Below are positions 36,038 through 47,955 of a DNA stretch of 64,000 nt, one piece after another. Under the pieces are notes generated by a model. That model had not been told where the DNA came from and searched no databases. It saw only the letters and a program-made list of their open reading frames with translations. The position numbers were made by a program, and so were the translations under genes. The stretch comes from Sphaerolaimus hirsutus (taxonomy: Eukaryota > Nematoda > Chromadorea > Monhysterida > Sphaerolaimidae), in NCBI GenBank assembly GCA_964036195.1, contig OZ038451.1, positions 9,428,529-9,492,528 of the forward strand, in the 5' to 3' direction. The stretch's first letter is position 1; each line of letters starts with the position of its first letter.

Positions 36038-37041
36038 ATGCTGATGTGGGTGATTGTGATGATAAGGAGTGTAGGTGCAGTTCAGTGCCATATTATCCCA
36101 TTGTATGTCAGTTGAACACAGACATAAAGGTCCTACACAGACTCGTTGACAACGAGACTAAATGTCAACTGGTTCAGATTTCAATTTAAAGCATGCTGAT
36201 GAGTGACACAACTCATTTTTCTACACACAAACACTCAATGACGGCATTGTACGTAAATACAGCAGTTTTTTCCATCAGTACAGCTACATTTGCAACATGA
36301 CTCAACACTTTTGCATTCAGATGTCGTTCGTCGGCTCGTCAGCAGGCTTTGAATTGGAATCGGAACCAGTTGACCGTTGAATTAGCTGTCAACTGGTGTG
36401 TGTACGGCCAAATACATACATAACATATTTATCGTATCCAACGCAATAATGCATAAATGGCAAATTTCAGTATGTAAATCTTGCCAGTGTGGAGTTTTTA
36501 AAGTGAAAACTCAAAAAAATTGCGTTGGAATGCGTGAAAAGATTTCCAAGCAGCAATGGTTATGTTTGTGGCAATAATTTCACGTGTATGTATCATACAT
36601 AAAATATGTGGGTAAGATATTTACTTTTTTATAATAGAAGTTTGACCCGAGAACATGAACACAGAATGCATTAGAAATAAACTTCAAAGAACGTAACTAC
36701 AAATAAATTCAGATTGGAAAAACGTTTTCATTTGGATATTGATGAATTAGGTAGACTTTACAAAAATTCTTAGTACTCTGAAACAATTAGATAGACAACC
36801 CTGCACAAATAATCGGTGGCAATATTCACAACGGCACACGAAAAAACTCGAAAATGTGGTTTCGCAGGTAAATAACTCTCCGTTCGTATCAATCGCGCGT
36901 CGACCGGCGGGTAGTTTTGCTGCGCGACAAAAAAAATAGTGGCAAAAACTCTTTTTATCAAAAAAATCAAAAAAGAAAAACCAATCAGCGTGCATCACCA
37001 ACTAGGAAGAGCCGGTGTTTTTTCAAAAGTTTTTTTTTCTT
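36038..37041. other. Intergenic, no gene seen
   Basis: A fold-back element with CTCGTTGACAACGAG/AGTTGACCGTTGAAT-type arms lies at about 36130-36410. The rest is AT-rich without a splice-bounded frame. Confidence 0.4.
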
Positions 37042-37458
37042 AAAGCGGCGTTTACACGGTTTCGTGTGCCGACAAAAAAAAACGAGTGAAAAAGTTCCAT
37101 AATTCCGGAATAAAGTTCCATATCTGCAAGGAAAGGCACCGAAGTATACTCACTAGTTAAGTGTACACACGTGCCAATTTGCAGATAATTTGCGCCTGTC
37201 GTTCAAGACTTGAAAGCAAATTACACTTGTCGGTTTGGTTTCAAAACGAAAACCGAACCGACAAGTGTAATTTGTTTTAAACTCGTGAACGACATGCCCG
37301 AATTATCTGCAAATTGGCATTTGTGTACACTCAACTAGTGAGTATACTTCACTGCTTTGTTTTGCAGATATGGAACTTTATGTGGAATTATGAAACTTTT
37401 TGTCTTCGTTTTTGTCGGCACAAAATGCGCCGCAACAAAAGTGTAAACGCCGCTTAAA
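37042..37458. mobile_element. Fold-back element with AAGCGGCGTTTACAC ends
   Basis: AAAGCGGCGTTTACACGG on the left and GTGTAAACGCCGCTTAA on the right, with long complementary arms (AAAGTTCCATAATTCCGGAA, ACACTTGTCGGTTTGG). A degenerate relative lies at about 55920-56130. Confidence 0.72.
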
Positions 37459-37821
37459 GAAGCAGAAATAACAACGTAAACAGTACAGCGTGAAACATCA
37501 CTGTCAATGTATTCTCCTTCTCTAATAACCTTATTTGAGCACTTATTCCATCTTAAACTTCACATGAAATCAGGAACGTTCGACAAACGGCGATATACGT
37601 AACGATTCAACATAACAATTGATATTTTTGACAGAAATACACATTTATGATGCAATCCCATGGCTTAGCAGTAAATTTATGGCTATAAATAACATCACAA
37701 GGTACTGACACTTTGTCTGAGATACCTGTATATGTTGACTCATAACCATATTTGGGAACAATAAAAAACGCGTTTGATTAAAAAAAACGGTTTTTAAAAC
37801 AAGGCAATTCATTCAAAAAAG

Positions 37822-38027
37822 CCATTTCCATCCCTACGTCCACCCCAACCAACCGCCTGGTGCCGCCGGCCAAGGGGTCCGTCCTGGGCGTGCTCGGCGC
37901 CCTGTTGGAGCTGGTGGCGCGCGCGCCCGACGAGCCGGGACTGCAGCCGGCCGCGTCCGAAGACGCGCACGAGGCGGCCGCCGATGTGGTCGACACGGAG
38001 CACGAACCCTGTAAACGGGTGATATAG
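37822..38027 (+). CDS. Orphan C-terminal coding exon
   Basis: A plus-strand frame rich in GC at third positions encodes NRLVPPAKGSVLGVLGALLE.. through DVVDTEHEPCKRVI and stops at TAG. A poly-A/T MITE (CCATCCCTA end) abuts its 5' side, so the natural acceptor is obscured; the only AG upstream in frame has no pyrimidine tract. CGAACCCT|GTAAAC near the end resembles a Harbinger-like inner donor. It may be an alternative end of the two-span protein gene or a gene broken by the insertion. No family recognised. Confidence 0.4.
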
Positions 38028-38772
38028 GAGTCGAGAAAAAGCGTTGTGATAGAAAAAATAGGTGTGTTTAAGTGACACGAGAGCGACGGCGCAGGACCAG
38101 TGCACAAGTAAACCCGGTGCACAAGTAACAATGGCCGGTGCCAATGTAGACACGGTGCTAAGGTATGGCCCCCATACTTGAGCACTGAGTCTTCATGGGC
38201 ACTGCAGGGGTTCAGTATGGGGGTTGGAGGTGGGTTGGGTTACCCCCTAAATGCACCAGCTATCTACATATTATGTATCTAGCGATTTTTCTCCCATTTT
38301 TCCTTCTAAAGCTTGAAAACCCCCATATATTGAACCCCTGCGACCCCCCCGCCAAAACAACAATTTTACACATGAATAGTAATGGAATGGCACCATTTGA
38401 GGGCGCCAAAATAAGCCGCACCATGGCGCCCTTCTACTACTGTTCCTACTTGTGCACCGACAACCCCCCCCCCCCCGAGAGCGACAACTATTGTTGAAGC
38501 ATTTTTCACTCATTTACAGCTTCAATCATGACTTTTCATCTATCGGAATTTAGGACCGGTAACCAAAAATTCAGAAACTGAAAAATCAGCTTTGAAAGGA
38601 ATTCGAATTTGCCGGAATGATGAACTACAGTTGACGGATATCAAAAATGACATAAAACCGGTCAACTCAAATACGTTCAAATATGATTTATGAGTTAACT
38701 ACATTATAAACATTTCCGTAGTACACTAGTGTGCGTAGGCATCTCGTCAGTTAACGACGGAATGGGAACCTG

Positions 38773-38941
38773 GTGCCAGCCCCAAGGCCCCTGAGGTGCA
38801 TAGTCAAGTGTCATGTTAAATGTCATAGAAATTTGTCAATTGTCAGGGATAGTTCAGTGATAAATTATTTAAAGTTTTGATTGACATTTTACATGACATT
38901 TGACACTTGACTTTACACCTTACATGGCTTGGCACTGCCTT
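38773..38941. mobile_element. E-type MITE flanked by CTG..CTG
   Basis: Ends GTGCCAGCCCCAAGGCCCCTG and GGCTTGGCACTGCC, CTG at 38770-38772 and 38942-38944. The right duplication is one base away from the MATH-BTB stop codon, so it lies at the start of that gene's 3' UTR. Confidence 0.7.
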
Positions 38942-38945
38942 CTGA

Positions 38946-41900
38946 TTAGAAAAGTAAAAAACTGGAACCAATGCCAAAAATCTCGAACTCGCTCCAAACC
39001 TGCAGCACAATATGCTCCAAAATATCATTGGCCAACAATGGCTGGCTCCTTTTCAACCTGAGCCAATCATCAGTATTGAGCGCGGTGGCTCTATTCGACG
39101 CCAAGTACAGCGTGCAGGCGGCGCGCAGCCGGTGCGCGTTGTGCGTGTCGGCCAACGTGAGCAGGTCGCACACCGAGCTGTCGTTCAACGTGGTCACCAG
39201 GAAACGCTCGCACTTGGCCTGGAAGTAATTGGTGTGGTTGGGCGTGGTTGTTTGATAATGGAAATTGAGAGACGGGGGCGGAAAATTGAATTGAAAATTG
39301 AATTTGCGGCCCACAAACTAGTTGGCGCATTTGTGTCAACTGGTCTGTGTCAACTCCATTTTCGCCTTCAGGGGTCGCAGATAGGGTTCAAACGGGATCC
39401 CGATCCCGATCCCGGATCCCGTGAAATTCCGGGATTTTGCAATCCCGATCCCGATCCCGAAAATTTTCAAATCCCGATCCCGAGAAACTCCCAAGTCCGG
39501 GATCCCGATCCCGGAAAAACTAGTGAAATTATAAAAAGTAAAAAAATGACGCTTTGCATGCAAAAATGTGAACAAAAAACCCCCAGCGTCCATTTTTTAC
39601 CACTTTTCTGGCATCCAACAGTGTTTTGAGACCTTTATGAACAACTGTGGATGCCAGAACATTGGCCAAAAGCTCTATCCCAAGACCCCAATCCCGATTA
39701 GGGTTGGAAAAAAAACGTTTTTTTTTAACTCGATGTTTTTTAAAAAAAACAACGTTTTTTTTATAAAAAAAACGTTTTTTTTTAAAAGCTCCCAGATATG
39801 ACCTAGTGTCAACATATATAGGTATATCAGACACTGACAATACTCTGTGATGTTAAATATGACCATATAATGGCTGTGGAGCCATGGGATAGCATTATAA
39901 GTGGTGATTTGTGTCAAAAATATCCATTTTTCGTCGACATATCGTTCGTATATCGCCTTATAGTCGAATGTTCGTGACATCAGGTAAAGTTTGGCACGGA
40001 ATGGTGATCAAACAAGGTTATAAAAGGAGGTTGTTACTTTGGGAGTGAAGTTACACACTGTGGAGGTACATGGAAGCACATTACCTCAATATTATATATT
40101 ACAGCAACATATGTCGGCTTATTCACCCATGGTAGCACATAGAAATGGATTTTTTGATACTAAAAATGCAACAAAACCAATGAAAACAACCACCAATGTC
40201 AATTTGTGTGTGAAATTGCGCGCTTGCGCGCAAAATTTTGCAAAATACCTAGTGCTTAGTACTAAAAATTTCGGCCGATGTTTTAAAAAAAAAAAAAAAC
40301 ATTTCGGACGTCATGTTTTTAAAATAAAAAAAACGTTAAAAAAAAAACGTTTAAAAAAAACATCGGCCAACCCTAATCACGATCCCAAAAAAATGCCAAT
40401 CCCGATCCCGATCCCGTGACCCCAATCCCAGGCAATCCCGAAATCTCAAAAAACCAATCCCGATCCCGAAAAGTCAATCCCGTTTGAACCCTAGTCGCAG
40501 AGCGATCTTCCAATGCACTCGCCGTCATATTCATTTTTGAACATGTGCATTCGGAGATCGCTCTGCGACACGCAGAGCCGAAATCTGAGTTGATACAAAC
40601 CAGTTGACACACACGTGTCAACTAGTGTGTGTGCCGCTTTTAAGTACCTTCAAGTCGCGCAAATCATACTTTTCTGCCAAGACAAGCACGTCCTCCGCGT
40701 GGGTCGTGTCCAGCTCGCCCGTATACATGTATTCCACCATGGCGTTCACCTGTGAGAAGCATAGAACATTTTATATTGTGGCAGTAAATATACTCCGGTT
40801 ACTTTACACCCTGCACGCGTGGTTCCCGCTGGAAGTGTGCCAACGATGGTTAACGCGTCCGAGTTTCATAAAAAGATGACAAAATTGATCGTTGTTATAA
40901 TGTTATTCATTAACACATTCACATCGATGAGGTTTTTTCATATTTTTACGGAAGTCGCATGATTTTATAATCATTGGCACGCTTCCAACACGCGACATAA
41001 ATCAGTGCGACGGCAGAGTATCACGTACGCCGAGTATACAATTAGCCTGCGCTTTGTAAGGTGCAATTTCAGACGACTGCAATTCCCACGAACTGTCATG
41101 AGTAGGGGTCAACTTTGCGTTTTCCGCTTCCGCAGGCAAAATTTTATCCGTTACGGTTTCCCGGCTGCTAAGTTTTTTCCCGCTGCTTAACTTAGTTAAT
41201 TAAATCAGTCACATTTCAATGGTTGTTCATCATTTTCAGCTTGAAACATTTGAAAAGGCATGCAGATTCCATTTCTGAAATCGAAGCACATTGTTTTTTG
41301 GTATATCACTTTGTGACATTCCTAGTAGACATTCCCGAAAACAACCGACCACAAAAATCCCGGCAACTTCCACAAAATTCACAAAACAGTCTATCAAAAG
41401 TCTATCAAACTCAAACCCACCGGTGCGAATCCCGAGTCGGTGATGGTGATGATGCCGCTGTCCGCCTCGGTCATGCCGTCGTGCGACAGCATCGTCTGGA
41501 ACACCTGCGAGTGCAGCGCCAGGATGCACCTGTGCGCGCGCACCGTCCGCTCCGCGCCGCACTCGTTGATCTGGGGGGATTGGGTTTTGGGTGAGGAAAT
41601 TGGTGGGTTTGGGTGATGTATTGGGTTGTAGGGAAAGTTCTTTCCGTTTTATGATCCTCGTGTTGGATCATCCTGGACGAGCAGTGGAGTTTCAGCCGGC
41701 GGGGGGGGGGGGATAAGCTGGAATCTGTTCGATCATAAAATCTAAACGTGAAATTGATTACTTAATAGTGTATATAGTAGTAATCTATCACTTTAAAATG
41801 TCAAAAACTCCACCATTTTCATGGTCCACCATTTTCAGAGTTTTCGATTTTTCAATAAAATTTTAATATAAAATCACTTGGAAACATTTAGAGGCATGTA

Positions 41901-44900
41901 TAATCTATGCACTTTATGTAATCAATTTTGCAATTAACTTATATTCTTGAATTTTTGTCGAGCTGTAATTCCAGCTTATGTGTACCCGACGAAACCCTCA
42001 CAATCGAGGACTATCCAAGATGAGACGACCTAGAAGCGGAAGAAACTTTCCCTACAAGCCAATTATGGAGGTGGCTAATTCTGAAAGTCGACAAGTCCTA
42101 ATTTTGATAATTTGGTCCTGGGCCCGGAAACGTTATCTGGGGCTACTCACGCACATTTTTCATTATTTTCCAGAAACTTTTTGACCTCACATGCCCCTAT
42201 ATGATAGTGTCTTGAGACTTCATTGTCAACATTTGGAACCTTTTGGTAGGCATGAGTAGGGTTGGGACGATATATCGTATCGAATATCGAATATCGGATA
42301 TCGACGATTTTTTCATATCGAATATCGATATCGAAAATTTTGAAAAAATATCGAATATCGATATCGAATATCGACTATTTTTTCGATATTTTCGATATTC
42401 TTCCCTTCCCTGGCCTGACTTAAACTGTGCCAGGAATGGCATTCTTATAAAGCGATTTTGTTGGTAATTTTCAAAAAATTTGTGCCCAAGCACGTACTCT
42501 GTTGTCAGATGAAAGGTATGTCCATTTCAGCAGTTGCAAACACCTTGAGTGTTGTGCACGTCACAAATGTCCACGTCAGAGTATGTACCATGGTGGTTGA
42601 ACCATGCTACATTTTCCTTACTAATTTGATCAAATTTTAGGGGGTGGGGTGATTTTATGTTCATTTTATGTAAATTTGTATAATTGAGTCTTCAGTAAGG
42701 AGATGATTAACTATGTTTGTGACCAAATGGAAATACAATATGACATTCAAGTAAAAATAACAAGAAACAAAAGTAAAATATCGAAATATCGAAAATATCG
42801 AAATATCGATATCGAATATCGAGCATATTTTCATATCGAATATCGATATCGTATATCGAGGGTCCATATCGTATCGATATCGAATATCGAGTTTCAGAAA
42901 AAAATATCGAATATCGAATATCGATATCGAAAAGTCATATCGTCCCAACCCTAGGCATGAGCGACATATTGGACAATAACACGGGCCGTGAATTGGTAAT
43001 TAAGCATAAATACGATTTACTCAAACGACTTGGACATATCAACTTTTTAGAATCAGACGCCTCAATAATAAAAAAAACCCAGAAAATTTCTTGAGAAAAT
43101 CCAATTAAATCTATCTGGAAAAAATAGATTTTGATATTTGCAAATAGTTTAAAAATTTAGTTAAAAAAAATATATACCCGACAATTTTCGAACGCCACCG
43201 GTAATACACGTGTCCCAAAAGTAGTCGCGCCAAACCCACCACAAAAGCGCAATCAGTCAATATCTGCTGCTGCAGCAGCGGCCGCAGGTCGATGTAGCCC
43301 CTATTAGCCGTGGTGCCGCGTTCGTCGTGACTTTCCGACGCGCTTTGATTATTGCCGCCCATCCAAAAGTCGCTCTCGACTGCAGATTCCTCAGTGGCGG
43401 CGTGCCGCTGCCCCGGAAGGCAGTACTCAACTTCGCAAACGACCAGTAAAGAGCCGTCCGTTCCCAGGGCCGGGGCGATTTTGTCTCGGGCGACCTGGGG
43501 AGGTAAACAAACATAAATGCAATTTTTAAAAGTATCCACAGGGTATGAGCAGGGACGTATCCAGGATTTTTGAGCGGGGGGGGCTGCTTGTTTACGGAGG
43601 CCGGCGAGGGGGGGGGGGCTCAGCCCCCCCCCCTAAAATTTTAGCTACATAGTGGCGGGATGGCGCCATGGCGCTGGCGCCATTAGTAGGCGCTACGCCA
43701 TGGCGCCATTGGCGTTGGCGTCAGCGCCATGGAATGCTGTAATATCTATGTAAATACATACAAAACAGCAAAAAAACACAACATTGAGTGTATTTATAAT
43801 GATTTGTGGCCACATGGTGCAAATCCGATAATAATACCTTATGTCTGGTGAAGAATGCGCGCTTGCGCGCAAAATTTTTGCGCTGACGTTGAAAAAGTCG
43901 CATTTTCCGGTCACTTTTTGGTCTCGCCCCGGGAGGGGGGGGGCTGCAGCCCCCCCCGCCCCCCCCCTGGATACGGCCCTGGGTATGAGGCCCACACACA
44001 CTAGTTGACATCGCAAATAAATGTCAACTGAATGTCAACTAAGTAACACAAATTTTTTTAAAGCATCACACTTAACAGAAACAATGAAAATTAAGTGTCA
44101 CGATCAAAAATTTACTATGCTTTTATCACATCAAGTTGCAATCATATAATTTACAAAGTTTATATGGTGTGTGGTGCAACTGAAATGGTGTGTGGGCCGT
44201 ACAAGTCACAAGATTCCCTCACCTGAAACTTTCCCCTTCCCTGTTGATACACGAAATCTTTGGTGTCCCTGCACACGCTGGCCCTCTCCTGATTAGCTTT
44301 CAGGCAGTAAATTTGAAACTCGCACTGAATCGGGTCATTTTTGGCAGCGGTGCCAATCTGCCGCAGGAAAAAAGAAACCTGGCCCGTGTCCTCTTCGCGC
44401 TTTCCGTTCGGGTAGACGTGCAGCTCCCACACCACGTCGGAAGCGAGCGGCGACATGAACTGCGTGCGCATGTTGAACTGATTGAGTGTTACCATATTTG
44501 ATGACCACTTGCCACATTCGGTGGACGTTCAGGAACGTGGCAGTTTTGAAGTGAATAGGGGTCCTCAAAGCTGGCCCAGAAGTCGCGACACCATCGCGAA
44601 ACCCAATCGAAATGAAAACTACCGTATTTCCTCGAAATACCCCCAGAGTGTTAATTTTTTCAGAGTGTAAACTTTCAGGGAGAGAAATTCGAGGGCGAGC
44701 ATATTTGAGGGGGAAATTTTCGTGAAGGATCGTAGTAAAGAATAGGAACTAAACACCTTCCCGATCAAGTCCGGCCCCCAATTTTTTATTTTACTTCTGC
44801 CGTCCTATCTACAGTTCTAGGATGCGCCAGAAGCTAAAACTTGGGGTAGATATTGGCGCAACCCCCCTCTACTTCGCATGAATTGAAGGGGTCGCGGCGA

Positions 44901-47723
44901 CCCCCTACAGGGTGGGCGCCGAGTGCAAAAAAATTTTGCAGCTTTTTTAGTGTCCCACACAGGTCCGGCCCCCACTGATTTCTTTCACTGCGGGTGCCGT
45001 ACCTCCACCTGTGGGAGGGGTATAAATCTACAATTTTGGGGATGTGTCGCCAACACCCCTCCCCTACTATACACTGGCCAGGCGGTCTTTAGCAACTCAC
45101 CACAGTGTGGGGTGCAAAGTTTAAAATTTATTAAAATGTTACTGTCCAACACAAGTCCAGCATCCAATTGAATTTAAAAAAATGAACACTTTAGTGTTGT
45201 TTTAACTAGGGTTGAAAAAAAACGTTGTTTTTTTTAACTCGATGTTTTTTAAAAAAAAAACGTTTTTTTTAAAAAAGCTCCCAGATATGACCTAGTGTCA
45301 ACATATATAGGTATATCAGACACTGGCAATACTCTGTGATGTTAAATATGTACATATAATGGCTGTGGAGCCATGGGAAAGCATTATAAGTGGTGATTTG
45401 TGTCAAAAATATCCATTTTTTGTCGACATATCGTTTGTATATCGCCTTATAGTCGAATGTTCGTGACTTCAGGTAAAGTTTGGCACGGAATGGTGATGAA
45501 ACAAGGTTATAAAAGGAGGTTGTTACTTTGGGAGTGAAGTTACACACTGTGGAGGTACATGGAAGCACATTACCTCAATATTATATATTACAGCAACATA
45601 TGTCGGCTTATTCACCCATGGTAGCACATAGAAATGGATGTTTTAATACTAAAAATGCAACAAAACCAATGAAAACAACCACCAATGTCAATTTGTGTGT
45701 GAAATTGCGCGCTTGCGCGCAAAAATTTTGCAAAATACCTAGTGCTTAGTACTAAAAATTTTGGCCAATGTTTTTTTTTTTAAAAAACAACGTTTAAAAA
45801 AAAACGTTTAAAAAAAACATCGGCCAACCCTAGTTTTAACACTAATGTGGTTGACAATGTGAAATAAGCATGAACTATCCTCTAAAAAATATCTTATCCG
45901 ACCTAAAACTGCCCACCACACAAACCCCTCCCCCCAAGTGGGTGACAAAAAAATCATCTTTTACAACTTTTTCATTAGACACTTGAACTGCTGGTTTACA
46001 ATGATTTATAGAGGAGGGTTAAAGGTATCAAATTGTGTAAAAAACCTTACCTCAAAAATGCCTTCATAAGAAAGTTTGCTGGGGGTAAATTTAAAATTGT
46101 AAATTTTGCCTATTTTTGTTCCTGCAATGATGTCATTTTTACAATTTGAAATTCACCCCCAGCAAATTTTCTTATGAAGGCATTTTTGACGTAAGATTTT
46201 TTACACAACTTGAGACCTTTAACCCGCCCCTATAAATTATTGTAAACCAGCCATTCAAGTGTCTAATAAAAAAGTTGTAAAAAGTGATTTTTTGTCACCC
46301 ACTTGGGAGAAGGGGTTCATGTGGTGGCCAGTTTTAGGTTGGATAAGATATTTTTTAGAGGATATTTCATGCTTATTTCACATTGTCAACCACATAAGTG
46401 TTAAAACAACACAAAAGTGCAAATTTTTTGAAATTCAATTGGATGCTGGACTTGTGTGGGGCAGTAACATTTTAATAAATTTTAAACTTTGCACCCCACA
46501 CTGTGGTGAGTTGCCAAAAACCGCCTGGCCAGTGTATAGTAGGGGAGGGGTGTTGGCGACACATCCCCAAAATTTTTAGATCTATACCCCTCCCACAGCT
46601 GGAGATACGGGACCCGCAGTGTAAGAAATCAACCGGGGGCCGGACCTGTGCGGGACAGTGAAAACGCTGCAAATTTTTTTCACGTATATGGCGACCCCCT
46701 CTATAGTGAGTCGCCGCTGCCCCATTTATTCATGAGGGGTAGTGGGGGGTTGCGCCTATATTCCACCCAAGTTTTAGTTTTCCACCCCTCCCACAACTGG
46801 AGATATGGCCTGCGAAGTAAAAATAAAAATAGGCGGCCGGACTTGATCGGGAAGGTGTTTACATTACATACATAAAACTACTAATAAATGTGAATAAACA
46901 AGATGTATTTGGACATAGCAACGTCCAACGCTACACAAACTGGAGTAATGTGTAGCTGTGGTGCAAATTGGCCCCAATGATTGCATCATGCACTTGTATA
47001 TAATGGCATATATGATGTACCTCATTCCAGACGGGGGGTATTTCGAAAGGGGTCAATTCAAGGGGGTATTTCGAGGAAAAACGGTAAGCAAAAACGAATC
47101 ACGCCGCACAAATCCTCCCCAAAACCCACCGGTTTCGACAACAAATTCTGTCCAGGCTTGTACAATTTAATCAACTTGTCAAAATTGGCGATGCTCCACT
47201 CGAGCTTGGCGGACACGGGCGACGCGTTGGTCATCTGTCTGCTGATGGACGCGTTGCCGGACATGACCAGCAGGGCGCCGCCGCCGTCCGACTGCCGGCT
47301 GCGCTTGGACACGCCCGACGAGCCCAGGTCGCTGTCGTCTGGGGGTGGGTGGATGGTTTGGGGGGTTTGTAGGCTGGGTGCAGGACTTTTTCATTTTGCC
47401 AGTTTTTTCAAATGATTTATTTAAAAAAAATGATTTTTTCAAACTATGAAAAGTGTGAACACAAGATTTTTAGCGACGTGCAACAGAGATATTGTAAGGT
47501 GCCTGAAAATTTTCATGAGCTATTCCTGGCACTTTTTATGTCCGGCCCGGAATAAAAATTTTCATGTTTCAAAATTTCGGGATCGGAATAGAGAAGTCTC
47601 AGGATCGGGATCACATAATACCGAAAATTATCGGGACGGGACCAAAATTCCGTTTGAACCCTAAAAGCAGCAAGAACCATTTGAAGGAAACTCACTCATT
47701 GAAGATCCCGGTCGCTTCGACAT
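38946..47723 (-). CDS. MATH-BTB protein (SPOP/MEL-26 type CUL3 adaptor), seven exons, 423 aa
   Basis: Exons 47723-47696, 47338-47130, 44477-44223, 43494-43240, 41570-41421, 40749-40648, 39218-38946; phases 1 then 0 throughout; stop TAA. After a Ser-rich N-terminus, the MATH domain begins with KLEWSIANF (~54-62), continues through VVWELHVYPNGK, SFFLRQIG and QGRGKFQ, and ends at VCEVEY. The BTB domain starts near ~240 (LTDCAFV), then RAHRCILALHSQVFQTML and VEYMYTGELD. A BACK-like tail (DLLTLADTHNAHRLRAAC) ends at the C-terminus. Known members recruit substrates via MATH to CUL3 ubiquitin ligases via BTB; which substrate cannot be told. The ATG follows an AG (ttgaacag|C), leaving a 5'-UTR intron or trans-splice site possible. 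The introns carry many nested MITEs. Confidence 0.92.
39382..40493. mobile_element. hAT-like MITE with GATCCC-repeat interior, carrying a nested MITE
   Basis: TAGGGTTCAAACGGG..TTTGAACCCTA ends, perfect duplication GTCGCAGA (39374-39381, 40494-40501). The interior is an array of ATCCCGATCCCG words, split by the element at 39699-40375. It lies in the last MATH-BTB intron. Confidence 0.9.
39699..40375. mobile_element. hAT-like MITE, poly-A ACGTTTTTT type
   Basis: TAGGGTTGG..CCAACCCTA with duplication ATCCCGAT/ATCACGAT (one mismatch). Over most of its length it is nearly identical to 45207-45832, so one of the two moved recently. Confidence 0.88.
40790..41045. repeat. Dispersed repeat with TACTCCG..CGAGTATAC ends
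   Basis: Shares ACGCGTGGTTCCCGCTGGAA, GTGTGCCAACGATGG and CATTGGCACGCTTCCAACAC with 59333-59592 in the same orientation. Shortened relatives carrying ACTCGGCG and CACCATAA are at about 32758 and 61215. Confidence 0.7.
42257..42953. mobile_element. hAT-like MITE with ATATCGA-repeat interior
   Basis: TAGGGTTGGGACGAT..ATCGTCCCAACCCTA, perfect duplication GGCATGAG (42249-42256, 42954-42961). Both inner flanks are dense arrays of ATCGAATATCGATATCG. In the MATH-BTB intron 43239-41571. Confidence 0.92.
43550..43981. mobile_element. hAT-like CAGGG-ended MITE, 432 bp
   Basis: CAGGGACGTATCCAGG..CCTGGATACGGCCCTG, perfect 8-bp duplication GGTATGAG (43542-43549, 43982-43989). G/C homopolymer blocks lie inside each end and a GGCGCCATGGCG palindromic core in the middle. 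Confidence 0.93.
44750..46861. mobile_element. 2.1-kb fold-back transposon, nearly fully palindromic
   Basis: Left end TAAACACCTTCCCGATC, right end GATCGGGAAGGTGTTTA. Each arm is about 740 bp once the nested element at 45207-45832 is removed; the centre is near 46111. Arms share GGTCCGGCCCCC, CTATACACTGGCCAGGCGG and GTGGTTGACAATGTGAAATA. It lies in the MATH-BTB intron 47129-44478. No transposase frame. Confidence 0.85.
45207..45832. mobile_element. hAT-like MITE nested in the fold-back element
   Basis: TAGGGTTG..CAACCCTA with perfect duplication GTTTTAAC (45199-45206, 45833-45840). Nearly identical to 39699-40375. Confidence 0.92.
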
Positions 47724-47955
47724 GCTGTTCAATCTAAATGTGAGAAAACACTAATTAAACGACAAAGTTTTCAATAATCACACTAATTATTTTGATAGCG
47801 GCAGTGCGAACACGTCCCGACGGAAATCATGACCGTCAGAAAAGAATAGAAGTGTGATAAAAACGCATTATTGAAGTATTTCATTTTATACACATACATT
47901 AATTTGAATACATAAAATACCTATTATTTAAAAACAAACACCCCTAGACAACAAA
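47724..47955 (-). promoter_or_regulatory. 233-bp spacer between CDK5RAP1 stop and MATH-BTB start
   Basis: Same-strand spacer with no recognisable promoter. Reading on the minus strand it ends ttttctcacatttagattgaacagC-ATG (shown in parts): two possible acceptors lie directly before the start codon. Only AATAAT-like polyadenylation variants are seen after the CDK5RAP1 stop. Compatible with an operon-like pair or merely close genes. Confidence 0.35.

Noticed and set aside
38971-39629. Long plus-strand frames antisense to MATH-BTB
   Set aside because: Shadows of the GC-rich BTB exon and the GATCCC array; the minus strand carries the domain motifs.
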